NCBI RefSeq assembly: GCF_001561955.1 | Contig: NZ_CP014223.1 | Location: 930,001-994,000, forward strand | DNA: 64,000 nt | Reading direction: 5' to 3' | DNA from: Anaerotignum propionicum DSM 1682 | GTDB lineage: Bacteria; Bacillota; Clostridia; Lachnospirales; Anaerotignaceae | Shown here: positions 27,927 through 37,498 of the stretch, in pieces | Numbering within the stretch: position 1 is the first letter of the stretch | How the letters are laid out: every line of letters starts with the position of its first letter | The notes under the pieces: model-generated | Seen by the model: the letters and a program-made list of their open reading frames with translations, nothing else | Told to the model about the DNA's origin: nothing | Database searches by the model: none | Program-made: the position numbers and the translations under genes

Positions 27927-29185
27927 GCATTGTGTTGTTTGGAGTATTTATTCTATGCTTAATCATTGGAGTGCCGGTTGCATTTTCTATTGGTCTGGCG
28001 GCTGTGGCAGTTCTTTTTGCCGGTGGGGTTGACAGGCTGGTGGTTGTTCAAAGAATGTTTGCAGCTTCCGATTCCTTTTCTCTGATTGCAATTCCCTTTT
28101 TTATCTTTGCAGGTGATTTATTGGCAAGCGGGGCAATCAGCAAGCGTTTGGTTGCTTTTGCTGAATCTTTGGTAGGTGGCATTCGAGGAGGCCTTTCCAT
28201 TGTTTCTGTTGTTGCAGGTATGTTTTTTGCCGCAATTTCAGGTTCCGGTGCCGCCACCACTGCAGCAGTTGGTGCAACCTTAATTCCTGAATTAAAGGAT
28301 AGGGGTTATCATGCAGAATCTTCTGCGGCTTTAATTGCCTCTGCGGGAACAATTGGTGTTGTAATCCCTCCTTCAGTGCCTATGGTTTTGTATGCTGTGG
28401 TTGCGGAGCAGAGCGTAACGAAGCTGTTTCAGAATGGCTTTTTACCCGGTGTTTTAATGGGTCTTGTGCTCATCGTCATTTCATTATGGCAGGCATACAA
28501 GTTTGATTATCCAAAGGGAACACCTTTTTCTTTTAGAAATGTTTTGGCAACCTTAAAAAGATCTATCTGGGGTTTATTGATGCCTCTAATTATTTTGGGT
28601 GGTATTTTCTCAGGATATTTTACTCCTTCGGAAGCGGCGGTAGTTGCTGTTGTGTACGCACTGATTGTTTCTGCATTTGTTTATAAGGATTTAACTTTGC
28701 AGTCCTTGTATAAAATCATGGTGGGGAGTGTAAAAACTTCGGCAATCATTATGATTATTATCGGATGCAGTGGTGTTTTTGGCTGGGTTTTGGCCAACTG
28801 GAAAATACCGGAATCCATTGCCACAGCAGTATTGTCTGTCTCCAGCAATAAATTCGTAATTCTGTTTTTGGTCTCTGTGATTGTTTTGGTTGCAGGCGTA
28901 TTTATGGAAACATCATCGGCAGTTATTATTTTAACACCCGTGTTTTTGCCTTTGATGAAGGCATTGGATGTAAACCTGATTCATTTTGGCATACTGTTTA
29001 CTGTGGGTATTGCCATTGGTATGGTTACTCCCCCCGTTGCAATCAATCTCTTTGTGGCATCCAGCATTACCGGTATGCCAATCGAGCGAATTGCCAAGGC
29101 TGTACTTCCGTATTTGTTTGGCTTGATTGCCATTTTCTTCTTAATTGTGTATGTTCCTGTTTTCATACCAGGCGTCATTTTCTAG
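27923..29185 (+). CDS. TRAP transporter large membrane subunit (DctM)
   Basis: 420 residues, about 12 membrane helices, Na+-driven transport channel. Shows the DctM blocks IPFFIFAGDLLASG, AAISGSGAATTAAVG, IPPSVPMVLY, TPSEAAVVAVVYAL and TPPVAINLFVA. Last gene of the ilvD-dctPQM operon; a strong terminator follows. Confidence 0.95.
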   Translation: MSIVLFGVFILCLIIGVPVAFSIGLAAVAVLFAGGVDRLVVVQRMFAASDSFSLIAIPFFIFAGDLLASGAISKRLVAFAESLVGGIRGGLSIVSVVAGMFFAAISGSGAATTAAVGATLIPELKDRGYHAESSAALIASAGTIGVVIPPSVPMVLYAVVAEQSVTKLFQNGFLPGVLMGLVLIVISLWQAYKFDYPKGTPFSFRNVLATLKRSIWGLLMPLIILGGIFSGYFTPSEAAVVAVVYALIVSAFVYKDLTLQSLYKIMVGSVKTSAIIMIIIGCSGVFGWVLANWKIPESIATAVLSVSSNKFVILFLVSVIVLVAGVFMETSSAVIILTPVFLPLMKALDVNLIHFGILFTVGIAIGMVTPPVAINLFVASSITGMPIERIAKAVLPYLFGLIAIFFLIVYVPVFIPGVIF

Positions 29186-29222
29186 TATTTTCATATATTA
29201 TAAAAAAATATGTTCAAATTAT

Positions 29223-29266
29223 AAAGCCCTGATTATGGTTGCCTACCATGTCAGGGCTTTTGTTTT
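29223..29266 (+). terminator. Terminator of the ilvD-TRAP operon
   Basis: AAAGCCCTGATTATGG pairs with CCATGTCAGGGCTTT, followed by TGTTTT. Confidence 0.88.
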
Positions 29267-29356
29267 ACAGATTGTTATTTTTGATTAATTTTAGACTACT
29301 ATATTTATTGGTTCTAAATTGAAAGAAAGATTTTGATTTTGAAAAGGATGCACAAC

Positions 29357-30373
29357 TTATTGTAATGTTTTTTTGTTGTTTTCTAAGCACTCCTCCAAAT
29401 CAATGAAAATTGGGCGCCAAGAACCGCCGGAAATTTTTCGGTATTGGGCAACCTCTAAATCAGTGCCGTTTGTTAATTGGAAAAATACAATACAGTATTG
29501 ATATCCATCGGTACCATCAAATTCAATTCGAATTGTATAATCCTTTTGAGATTTTCTGATGTCTCCTTTGATCAATTTACACCATTCACCATATCGTATT
29601 TGAACATTTCCTTCTGCTTCCCACTGCCATCCATGATAGGGTGCGCATAAAAAGTTTTCTCCAAAATAATGAATGTCACTAATTTTATATTGGTTTTCCT
29701 CCTTTTCTAAATCAATAAAGCCGTAATAATAGGCAAAAACCCCTGTATCTTTTGCACTTCCTTCTATGGTTTCAATCTCCACAAAATACCGAACCATGTT
29801 TTCTTGAGGAGCTTCCATAGGCACCTGATGATATTTGATTAAATTGATATGCAATATATTTTCATAGGTTTTTACATAGTCGCTATAGGGTAAATTCTTT
29901 TGAAATGGAGCAGAAAGAAGTTGATAAGAAATTGGATAAGGCGCCATGGCATCGCCGATTGTACCACAGCCTGCTGATCTTCCCACCACAGGGTTGGCTG
30001 CGTCACGCAAGATACTGAAATAGTTTAAAATTGTATTATCCGGACTATCTGTCAGTGAAGCAGGCAAAGAGATTTCTTCCGGTTTCTTATCATAATTTTC
30101 ATTCAGAAATTCTTGGGACAATATTTTGTTATTTAAAACGGGCAATTTGGAAGGTCGAAAGTAGGTTTCAAAATCGACTGCATTGCTTTCTAAGAATTCT
30201 TCGCAATTAATACATTGGGCTTCCAACAAACCACCCATGACCATGATTGCCGTTTCATGTTTTTTATGAAATGATAAAACGCAGGACAGAACTGCGCAGA
30301 CTATGAAGATGAATATAGGGATTCTTTTTTTTCGTAGTGCAAGCTTAATGGTAGGAGGTAGCCAATTTTTCAA
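29357..30373 (-). CDS. Membrane-anchored protein of unknown function
   Basis: 338 residues, one N-terminal membrane helix (about 18-36, IPIFIFIVCAVLSCVLSF) and a large extracytoplasmic part with several Cys (CINCEEF, SAGCGTIGD) and Tyr/Trp-rich strands. No family that I recognise. TTG at 30373 is the likely start, with AAAGGG about 12 bases upstream, which is weak. It lies 250 bases downstream of the amidase on the same strand, perhaps in one unit with it. Confidence 0.75.
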   Translation of the reverse strand: MKNWLPPTIKLALRKKRIPIFIFIVCAVLSCVLSFHKKHETAIMVMGGLLEAQCINCEEFLESNAVDFETYFRPSKLPVLNNKILSQEFLNENYDKKPEEISLPASLTDSPDNTILNYFSILRDAANPVVGRSAGCGTIGDAMAPYPISYQLLSAPFQKNLPYSDYVKTYENILHINLIKYHQVPMEAPQENMVRYFVEIETIEGSAKDTGVFAYYYGFIDLEKEENQYKISDIHYFGENFLCAPYHGWQWEAEGNVQIRYGEWCKLIKGDIRKSQKDYTIRIEFDGTDGYQYCIVFFQLTNGTDLEVAQYRKISGGSWRPIFIDLEECLENNKKTLQ

Positions 30374-30622
30374 TCTTATTCATTCCCTTTTTAGCATTTT
30401 ACCTTAATTATATTCAAACCCTGCAACAATATAGTACTATTTAGCTGTTTTCAGGAATGGGTTTGTTTCAAACGCATAAATACAGCAATCATAATAGAGA
30501 AAAGAATAGAAAAAGCAATAACCACAGGGCTGCGATTATTGCTAGAAAGTGATGTGTTGAATTTTTGATAATGGTCAATCAAAACGGAAATATTGATAGG
30601 GAATGAGATATATCTAACAAGG

Positions 30623-31180
30623 TTAACCAAGTTCAATACGAATTCCATCGTAGATTGCCTGGGCAAAATCAAATTGATTGTTGCGTAGTTTTTCTGCATC
30701 CTCTGCATTTGTAATATATGCCAGCTCCACCAAAAGAGAAGGCATGGGGCTTCTTCGTAAAACGTATAGGGAAGGTCTAATAAAGATGCCATTGTTTTTT
30801 GTGCCCAGCTCTGCCACAATTTGATTTAATATGGACTGAGCCAGAGGATATGACTGTGAGAGCTCACTGTAGATATAAACTTCACTGCCATTATAGCTGG
30901 GATTGGTTGAAGCGTTGGCGTGAATGCTGATGAAATAATCTGCCCCCCATGCGGTTGCATCTGCAACTCTAGCGGCAAGACTGGTAGAATTATTATAGCC
31001 CAAAGATGTGTCAATTGTTGGACGGGAAACCCTAGCCTCATACCCGGGCGTATTATTTAACAGATCAGCCAGATACATGCCTACTTGCCAAACAACATCC
31101 TGCTCATATAAGCCGAAACCCACTGCTCCTTGATTTACGGAACGGCTATGTCCTTGATCTATATATATTTTAATTGCCAT
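30623..31180 (-). CDS. N-acetylmuramoyl-L-alanine amidase (Amidase_3)
   Basis: 185 residues. Zinc amidase that cleaves the bond between muramic acid and the stem peptide of peptidoglycan. Metal and catalytic residues appear in DQGHS, YEQDVVW, FISIHANAS and LVELAYITN. There is no signal peptide and no wall-binding domain, so this is a bare catalytic domain, exported by another route or released on lysis, as in some sporulation or phage-derived amidases. The ATG follows GGGTGGTGG. Confidence 0.92.
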   Translation of the reverse strand: MAIKIYIDQGHSRSVNQGAVGFGLYEQDVVWQVGMYLADLLNNTPGYEARVSRPTIDTSLGYNNSTSLAARVADATAWGADYFISIHANASTNPSYNGSEVYIYSELSQSYPLAQSILNQIVAELGTKNNGIFIRPSLYVLRRSPMPSLLVELAYITNAEDAEKLRNNQFDFAQAIYDGIRIELG

Positions 31181-31487
31181 AGAACCACCACCCTAATCAG
31201 ATTTATATATTACATAATATTGCTAAGGTGAGTGATAGTGAATAAAAAAGGAAAATAGTACAGGTGTGATCAAAAAGAGACAGGTCGATACAAGCTTTTG
31301 TTTTACAATTACCAAGACAGAAGTAATTCGGAAGAAAAGGAAGAAAAATAAAAGGAGTGGACATTAGAAAAACAGATTTAACACCTATTTGGGAGAATAG
31401 AATCACTTTTAAAAACGAAAGAAATAATCAGGAATCATGAAGGATTTATGCTGGTTTGTGGAGTTATGCATTGCATTTTATAAATGG
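31181..31487. other. Intergenic stretch between amidase and hybrid kinase
   Basis: Divergent upstream regions of the amidase and the hybrid kinase. No gene or RNA signature is seen. Confidence 0.45.
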
Positions 31488-31529
31488 TTGATTTTTGTAA
31501 ATAAATAGAATAATATGGTTATATTATTC
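31488..31529 (+). promoter_or_regulatory. Promoter and overlapping palindrome of the hybrid kinase gene
   Basis: TTGATT (31488-31493), 17 bases, TAATAT (31511-31516). The -10 is inside a perfect 9+4+9 palindrome, GAATAATAT-GGTT-ATATTATTC (31508-31529), so a dimeric regulator could block the promoter. Confidence 0.6.
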
Positions 31530-31637
31530 TTTATTAAAATGTTGCTTTGATTAATATTGGGGGAATTTAGGCTTAGTCAAGGCTCTGCAAACCAATTGCA
31601 GATATTGAAAACGATTTATGGGAATGGGGGCGTGCAT

Positions 31638-34403
31638 GTGAAACTCATAGGGAAAAGTTTCATGACGATTTTAATTTCTATAACCCTTTTTATTTGTTAT
31701 ATTGTTCCTATTTCAGGTGAGGAAAAGCAGAAAAAAATTCGGGTTGGGTTTTATGAATCCCCTTATTTTCAAAATATTGAGAAAGATGGAAGCATATCAG
31801 GCTATAGCTATGACTATCTTCAAGCAATTTCTCAATATACGGGTTGGGAGTATGAGTTTGTTAAGACAACCACATACAGTGAGTGCTTGGAATTACTGAA
31901 AAATGGAGAGATAGACATTGTGGGCGTTATGCTTAAAACACCGGAGCGAGAGGAAATGTTTGATTTTCCGGATCTTTCTTCGGGTGTTTGTATGTCTATT
32001 TTGGTAACGGGGAAGCAAAATCGCACCCTTGCTTATGAGGATTATGCCGCTTTTAATGGAATCACGGTAGGTCTACAGAAAGGTTTTGTGAGAAACGAAG
32101 GCTTGCAGGATTATTGTAAGAAAAAAAACTTCACCGTAAATACCATTGTTTATGACAATCAGAAAGAGATGCTTGATGCAATGTCCCGAGGAGAAGTGGA
32201 CGCAATGCTGATTCGGAGCAATCAGAATTCTCAGGAGTATCGAGCAATTGCAAAATTTGATACAAATGATGTATTTTATGCAACGACAAAAGGAAATAAG
32301 AAGGTTTTAGACGGGTTGAATTATTCCCTTGAAAAGATTAAAATTACTTCACCCAACTTTGATAATGATCTATATAATAAATATTTTGATTTTTCCAGCG
32401 GACAGATGGCAGTTTTATCAAAAGAGGAGTCTGCTTATTTGGCAGAACACCCAACTATGCAGGTATTGTATGATTCGGTATGGGAACCCTATGAATTCAC
32501 ACAAAAGGACGGTACACCTCATGGAATTGCCATTGATGTTCTTGAGAAAGTATCAGAAGCTGTGGGCATTAATTTTCAATATACCAGTGTAGATAAGCAA
32601 AAAACGAAAACAGAGTTGTTTAGCAGTGGCGAGTATGATGTTTTGTCTTCCATTACCTATTGCTATCAATGGGCAGATAAAAATGATGTATACATCACTC
32701 AACCTTATCTTAGTGTTGATTATCTTGGGGTATATAAAGATATAAAAAAAACGATACACCGTGTTGCCCTTCCCAAGGGCTTTTATATTTCAGAAATTGT
32801 GCAAAAGGTACTTCCCCGAGAAGCAGTGATTGACACCTATGATACTGTGGAGGAATGTATGGAAGCTGTGAAGGATGGCTTGGCGGATTGTACTTATGTG
32901 AATACATATGAAGCGGAGTACTATTTAACAATTCCAAAATACAGGTTATTGCAGTTTCGTACGGTACAGGGTCTTTCTCAGCAGCTGAGTGTAGGCATTT
33001 CAAAGAATACGGATCCACTTTTATATTCCATCATTAGTAAAGGCTTGGCAACGATTTCTCAAGAAGAGCTTAGGGAAATCATTCGCACACACTTAAACCA
33101 TCCCCAACAAAGCAGTTTTTTTGACATGATGTATACCAATCCTGTTCATTTTGTAAGCTTATTGACAATTATAGGGTTTATTTTAACGGCGTTCCTTATT
33201 GTTTATGTTTTGTACAAGCACAAAAATCGAGAAAACGAAATTTTACAAATGACAAATAAAGCAAAATCCGAGTTTCTGTCTCATGTGAGTCATGATATGC
33301 GTACACCAATCAATGCAATTATTGGGCTTTCCTCTTTGGGATTGTCAAGTGAAGATTTGGAAAAATCCAGAGGATATCATGAAAATATCAATCAGACCAG
33401 TCATTATTTGCTTAGACTAATTAATGATACTCTGGATATGAGTGTACTTGAGAACAATAAGATGAGATTGCATCCTAAGCCCTGTTATTTTAGTGATTTT
33501 TTAAATGAGATAGAAATAATCATACGTGAAAGGGCAATGGAAAAAGGGATTTATTTCCAGACACAGATGAATACCGATTATAAACAGGCAGTGATGTTTG
33601 ATGAACTGCGTCTTCAACAGATATTTATTAATCTTATCAATAATGCAATGAAATTTACACCGCCGGGAGGTAATGTCAGTTTTATCATTGAGGCGACGGA
33701 TTTAGAAGAAAATAAAATCATGGTGTTATTTATCATACGTGATACCGGAATTGGTATGAGTGCCGAGTTCCAAAAGAGAATGTTTGAACCTTTCGAGCAG
33801 GAAGAGGATAGGATTCCTTTTTTAGAATCCGGAACAGGTTTAGGCTTGGCAATTGTGAGGCAATTGGTGGATTTAATGGGAGGAACCATTCAGTGTAATA
33901 GCCAGCCGGGAGGGGGTACAGAGTTTATTGTAAAAATAGAAACCCAGCGATGGGAGGCTGCCTCTGAGCTTCATTGTCAGGAAAAGGTCTCTCAGCGTGA
34001 ATCTTTTTCAGGTGGTAAAAGAATTTTGCTGTGCGAGGATCATCCTGTGAATGCCCAGATAGTAATTGCCCTTTTGCAAAAACGAGGATTCATTGTGGAG
34101 CATGGAGAAAATGGGCAGGTAGCAACCAACTTGTTTAAGAATTCTCCCATAGGTTATTACGATGCAATTTTAATGGATGTAAGGATGCCTTTGTTAAATG
34201 GTCTTGAAGCAGTGGCTATAATTCGATCGTTGGAGCGGGAGGATGCTATAAAAGTTCCCATTATTGCAATGAGTGCAAATGCTTTTCAGGAGGATATCAA
34301 TCTAAGTCTTGAGGTGGGGATGGATGCCCACCTTTCAAAGCCCGTAGATGCCATGGAGCTTTTTGATACCCTAGAAGAAGTAATGAAAATGAAATCGAGT
34401 TAA
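31638..34403 (+). CDS. Hybrid sensor histidine kinase with two periplasmic-binding-type domains
   Basis: 921 residues. N-terminal membrane helix, then two extracellular SBP_bac_3 domains (about 36-265 and 285-490, with RVGFYESPYF and MQVLYDSVWEPYEF), the kind that binds amino acids or other small ligands. A second membrane helix (about 505-527) is followed by HisKA with SHVSHDMRTP (phospho-acceptor His552), an HATPase with DTGIGM and GTGLGLAIV, and a receiver domain ILMDVRMP (Asp847). There is no output domain, so phosphate must pass to another protein. The GTG at 31638 follows GGGGG; an earlier TTG at 31557 is possible. No partner regulator is adjacent. Confidence 0.93.
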   Translation: MKLIGKSFMTILISITLFICYIVPISGEEKQKKIRVGFYESPYFQNIEKDGSISGYSYDYLQAISQYTGWEYEFVKTTTYSECLELLKNGEIDIVGVMLKTPEREEMFDFPDLSSGVCMSILVTGKQNRTLAYEDYAAFNGITVGLQKGFVRNEGLQDYCKKKNFTVNTIVYDNQKEMLDAMSRGEVDAMLIRSNQNSQEYRAIAKFDTNDVFYATTKGNKKVLDGLNYSLEKIKITSPNFDNDLYNKYFDFSSGQMAVLSKEESAYLAEHPTMQVLYDSVWEPYEFTQKDGTPHGIAIDVLEKVSEAVGINFQYTSVDKQKTKTELFSSGEYDVLSSITYCYQWADKNDVYITQPYLSVDYLGVYKDIKKTIHRVALPKGFYISEIVQKVLPREAVIDTYDTVEECMEAVKDGLADCTYVNTYEAEYYLTIPKYRLLQFRTVQGLSQQLSVGISKNTDPLLYSIISKGLATISQEELREIIRTHLNHPQQSSFFDMMYTNPVHFVSLLTIIGFILTAFLIVYVLYKHKNRENEILQMTNKAKSEFLSHVSHDMRTPINAIIGLSSLGLSSEDLEKSRGYHENINQTSHYLLRLINDTLDMSVLENNKMRLHPKPCYFSDFLNEIEIIIRERAMEKGIYFQTQMNTDYKQAVMFDELRLQQIFINLINNAMKFTPPGGNVSFIIEATDLEENKIMVLFIIRDTGIGMSAEFQKRMFEPFEQEEDRIPFLESGTGLGLAIVRQLVDLMGGTIQCNSQPGGGTEFIVKIETQRWEAASELHCQEKVSQRESFSGGKRILLCEDHPVNAQIVIALLQKRGFIVEHGENGQVATNLFKNSPIGYYDAILMDVRMPLLNGLEAVAIIRSLEREDAIKVPIIAMSANAFQEDINLSLEVGMDAHLSKPVDAMELFDTLEEVMKMKSS

Positions 34404-34410
34404 ATAAAAT

Positions 34411-34446
34411 TAGCCATTGGTTTAAAATATGCCAATGGCTTTTTGT
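34411..34446 (+). terminator. Terminator of the hybrid kinase gene
   Basis: AGCCATTGG (34412-34420) pairs with CCAATGGCT (34432-34440), followed by TTTTGTTT. Confidence 0.88.
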
Positions 34447-34652
34447 TTGCATCAAGAGTTGAACTATATAAATATGGTTTTACATAATTGGGGATAGAAA
34501 TGTGCTCTTTAATAAAAAATATGATTCAAAAGTGGCATATCGTTCAAAAACCAGTTGAAACTATTTTGTTAAAACGTCAATATTTTTGGCGAAACAAGAC
34601 GAGAAATATCTTTATAAAATATAATATGTTAGTAAAATTAAAAATTTTTAAT

Positions 34653-34694
34653 TAATCAAAAATTGTTGATTATCTTTTTTTGTAGTGTTATAAT
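34653..34694 (+). promoter_or_regulatory. Promoter of the TetR-led export operon with candidate operator
   Basis: TTGATT (34666-34671), 17 bases, TATAAT (34689-34694). The inverted repeat AATCAA-N6/7-TTGATT overlaps the -35 and is a candidate TetR site. The rest of the gap from 34447 holds nothing else recognisable. Confidence 0.65.
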
Positions 34695-34767
34695 ACCATT
34701 CAGGAAACACATGGTAGAAAAGGAGATGGGCTTGATAGGCGAAAGGCTGTTGGAAAGGATGAACACC

Positions 34768-35349
34768 ATGGAAAATGGAAAGATTGATCGAAGGATTAAA
34801 AGAACAAAGACAATGATGCGTGATGCATTGGTGGATTTAATGAGTGAAATGCCTTTTGGTGAGATTACGGCAAAAGATATTACCAGCCGTGCGGATTTAA
34901 ATAGAGCTACGTTTTATCTACATTATAACAATGTGTTTGAGTTGTTAGATGAGCTGGAAGATGAAATTGCAACAAGTTTCTCTCAGATGGTAGAGAAAAT
35001 CTCCATAAAGCAGGGGGAGGAATGGGAATATCCCATTGTAGGTCACATATGCAGCTTTATTGTGGATAATCAGAAGCTATGCCGTTGTCTTTTGCTAAAC
35101 CCTAGGAGTGATCATTTTGCAAGGAAACTGACGGAGATTATGAAGCGAAAAGGATTACAGGTGAAGGAGGAGTTAGGAGTAAGGTTTGACCCTGTGCAGG
35201 AAGGATATATTCATCAATTTATTGCTTCCGGTGCCATGGGCATGATGAAGCAATGGTTGCTAGAGGGAATGCCTATATCGAAAGAGGAAATGACCGATTT
35301 TGTAATGCTAATCATACGACCTATTTTTAATATTTTATTACCTGAGTAA
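34768..35349 (+). CDS. TetR-family regulator of the export operon
   Basis: 193 residues. N-terminal HTH (ITAKDITSRADLNRATFYLHYNN), then a divergent ligand domain ending in a TetR_C-type helix (MMKQWLLEGMPISKEEMTDF). The ATG at 34768 is 9 bases after GGAAAGG; ATGs at 34759 and 34711 are in frame. It is the first gene of the unit with the HlyD-like, ABC-2 and TolC-like genes (50 bases to the next gene), so it probably senses the exported compound. Confidence 0.88.
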   Translation: MENGKIDRRIKRTKTMMRDALVDLMSEMPFGEITAKDITSRADLNRATFYLHYNNVFELLDELEDEIATSFSQMVEKISIKQGEEWEYPIVGHICSFIVDNQKLCRCLLLNPRSDHFARKLTEIMKRKGLQVKEELGVRFDPVQEGYIHQFIASGAMGMMKQWLLEGMPISKEEMTDFVMLIIRPIFNILLPE

Positions 35350-35399
35350 AATTCAGTATTATATTTTGATGAGCAGAGTGAGAGAAGGAGTTTGAAAAT

Positions 35400-36299
35400 A
35401 TGCAGAACAAGAATAAAGTTTTACTTGCTTTAGTATTAGCGGGATGTTTCTTCACAAGCGGCTGCACAGCGGCTAAAGCAGATGCAACTGTAGTAGAAGA
35501 GAAACCCAACGTGGTAACAGGAACCGTTGAATGCAAGGAGGTATATATCCGTGCGAAGATCCCAGGGTATCTAACAAATATTCCTGTTGTTGAGGGACAG
35601 GAAATTTCAAAAGGGGACTTACTGTTTTCTTCTGACCAAAGGGATATTTTGGTAAAGCAGACACAAGCTACCGGAACCTTAAATGCTGCAAAGGCAGTGA
35701 TGGAAAAGGCTCAGGCAAATGTTAGTCTTTTGGAAACAGAATATGCAAAGTATCAGGAACTGTTTGAATTAGAGGCCGTTGCAGAAGATACCATGGATAA
35801 GTTGAAAACCCAGCTGGAGGCTGCAAAATTGGATGTTCAAGCGGCAACCTCTCAATATCAGGCGGCACAGGGCGTGATTTCAGAAGTGAACTTGAACTTG
35901 AGCCAGACCGCACAATATGCGCCCTGCAACGGAACGGTCACCATGGTTTCCTCTTCTGTAGGTGAATTGGTAGGCAGTGGTACAACCATTGTAACCTTAA
36001 CGGATTATGACGACCGTTGGATTAATGCCAATGTGGATGAATATGAAGTAGGCAAGCTTGCAATTGGTCAGACAGTTCCTTTAACAAGCAAGACCTATCC
36101 GGATAAGGTTTTCCATGGCAAAATTGTGAATGTAAGCAAGAATCCCGATTTTGCCATCAAGAAATCTACCAATGAATTAAATGATCAGGATGTTATTACA
36201 TATAAAGTGAAAATTGCCCTCTCCGGGGAAGACGATATCATGCTTTACCCTGGTATGTTGGTAAGCGTTAACCTGGATGAAGTGGGTGAGGCACAATGA
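35400..36299 (+). CDS. HlyD/MFP-type adaptor lipoprotein
   Basis: 299 residues. Signal peptide with lipobox FTSGC (Cys22), a biotinyl-lipoyl half-motif PGYLTNIPVVEGQEISKGD, a coiled-coil hairpin (about 85-165), and the second lipoyl half with APCNGTVTMVSSSVGE, then a beta-barrel part. This is the RND/ABC adaptor architecture that bridges an inner membrane pump and a TolC-like duct. Its stop overlaps the first permease by four bases. Confidence 0.92.
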   Translation: MQNKNKVLLALVLAGCFFTSGCTAAKADATVVEEKPNVVTGTVECKEVYIRAKIPGYLTNIPVVEGQEISKGDLLFSSDQRDILVKQTQATGTLNAAKAVMEKAQANVSLLETEYAKYQELFELEAVAEDTMDKLKTQLEAAKLDVQAATSQYQAAQGVISEVNLNLSQTAQYAPCNGTVTMVSSSVGELVGSGTTIVTLTDYDDRWINANVDEYEVGKLAIGQTVPLTSKTYPDKVFHGKIVNVSKNPDFAIKKSTNELNDQDVITYKVKIALSGEDDIMLYPGMLVSVNLDEVGEAQ

Positions 36300-37498
36300 T
36301 AAAGCTGTTTTTCACAGGCTTCTTCAGAGAAATCAAGATGCTTTGGAATGACAAGCGAATGCTATTTATGTTTTTGATTGCCCCAGTGGCTTTAAGTATT
36401 GTGGTTTGCGGTGCCTTTAGCAATCAAATTGTTAATAACATTCCCTTGGCGGCAGTGGACGAAAATTCATCCCAAAAGACAAGAGATTTAATTCAAGCCT
36501 TTGATCAATCTGACCGTTTTAATGTTCCATATGTGGTTACCAGTCAGGATGAAGCGATACGGTTAATGGAATCAGGAGAAGTTCTAGGCATCATCGTAAT
36601 TCCTACGGATTATACCCGCTCTTTACAGCTGGGACAGCAGGCACAGGTGTTAATTGGCGTGAATAGTGCCAATAATATTATTGGCAACAGTGCTGTGGTT
36701 TCTATCATGCAGGTAGTAAAAACCATTTCTTCTCAAATTGCAGTCAAGAGTTTTGTGGCAACGGGAAGCAGTATTGCAGACGGTACAGCAAAGGTAATGC
36801 CTGTTGCAACGGTGTTACGTCCATGGTTTAATCCTCAATTTAGCTACTTAACCTATTTGGGGTTGGGCCTGACGGGCATGATTTTTCATCAGTTGTTTTT
36901 AATGACTGTTGCAACAGCCTTTGCTGAAGAAAAAAAGGAAGGTATCCTTTCCGGAAAAATGACAGCAAAAGAAACCGTGATCCATTTTATCAACAAATTC
37001 ATATTTTATGGTGTGACGGGCTACGGGAATCTTTTATTGACCTATTATGCTATTATAAAAATCTTTCATTTTCCAATGCGGGGAAGCAGGGAGGATTTGG
37101 CGATAATTTGTGGCTATTTCATTCTTTGTTTGCTGGGGCTTGGTGCATGGCTTGGAACCATTTGTAAAAATACCATTCATGCCATTCAGTGGCTTATGGC
37201 GTTGACATACCCCTTTTTCATTTTATCGGGCTTTTCGTGGCCTCATAGTGAGATGCCCGATGTTTGGGTAAAGGCGGCACAGTACTTACCCACAACCCAC
37301 TTTCTTACCCCTGTAAGGGATATTGTATTAATGGGGGTGGGTTTTGAAACCACCACGGTTGCCCATAGCAGAGAAATGCTGTTGCATCTTGCATTGGGTA
37401 TTTTCCTTCTGAGTGCAATTACCTTTATGATTCAGGCTTATTTGGCAAAGAGAAGACAACAGCCAAAACATGGAAGGAAGGAGGTTGTTGAAGCATGA
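36296..37498 (+). CDS. ABC-2 type permease 1 (YhhJ/YbhR-like)
   Basis: 400 residues. One N-terminal membrane helix, a large external domain (about 45-180, QAFDQSDRFNVPYVV, AQVLIGVNSANN), then five membrane helices, the layout of ABC2_membrane_3 proteins that pair with HlyD-like adaptors. LSGFSWPHSEMPDVW and LPTTHFL are family blocks. Coupled by overlap to both neighbours. No ATP-binding protein is encoded in the operon. Confidence 0.9.
   Translation: MIKLFFTGFFREIKMLWNDKRMLFMFLIAPVALSIVVCGAFSNQIVNNIPLAAVDENSSQKTRDLIQAFDQSDRFNVPYVVTSQDEAIRLMESGEVLGIIVIPTDYTRSLQLGQQAQVLIGVNSANNIIGNSAVVSIMQVVKTISSQIAVKSFVATGSSIADGTAKVMPVATVLRPWFNPQFSYLTYLGLGLTGMIFHQLFLMTVATAFAEEKKEGILSGKMTAKETVIHFINKFIFYGVTGYGNLLLTYYAIIKIFHFPMRGSREDLAIICGYFILCLLGLGAWLGTICKNTIHAIQWLMALTYPFFILSGFSWPHSEMPDVWVKAAQYLPTTHFLTPVRDIVLMGVGFETTTVAHSREMLLHLALGIFLLSAITFMIQAYLAKRRQQPKHGRKEVVEA

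Noticed and set aside
30451-30648. 65-codon frame with a C-terminal hydrophobic helix, overlapping the amidase end
   Set aside because: It could be a holin-like protein, but there is no ribosome site and it starts inside the amidase gene; support is too weak.
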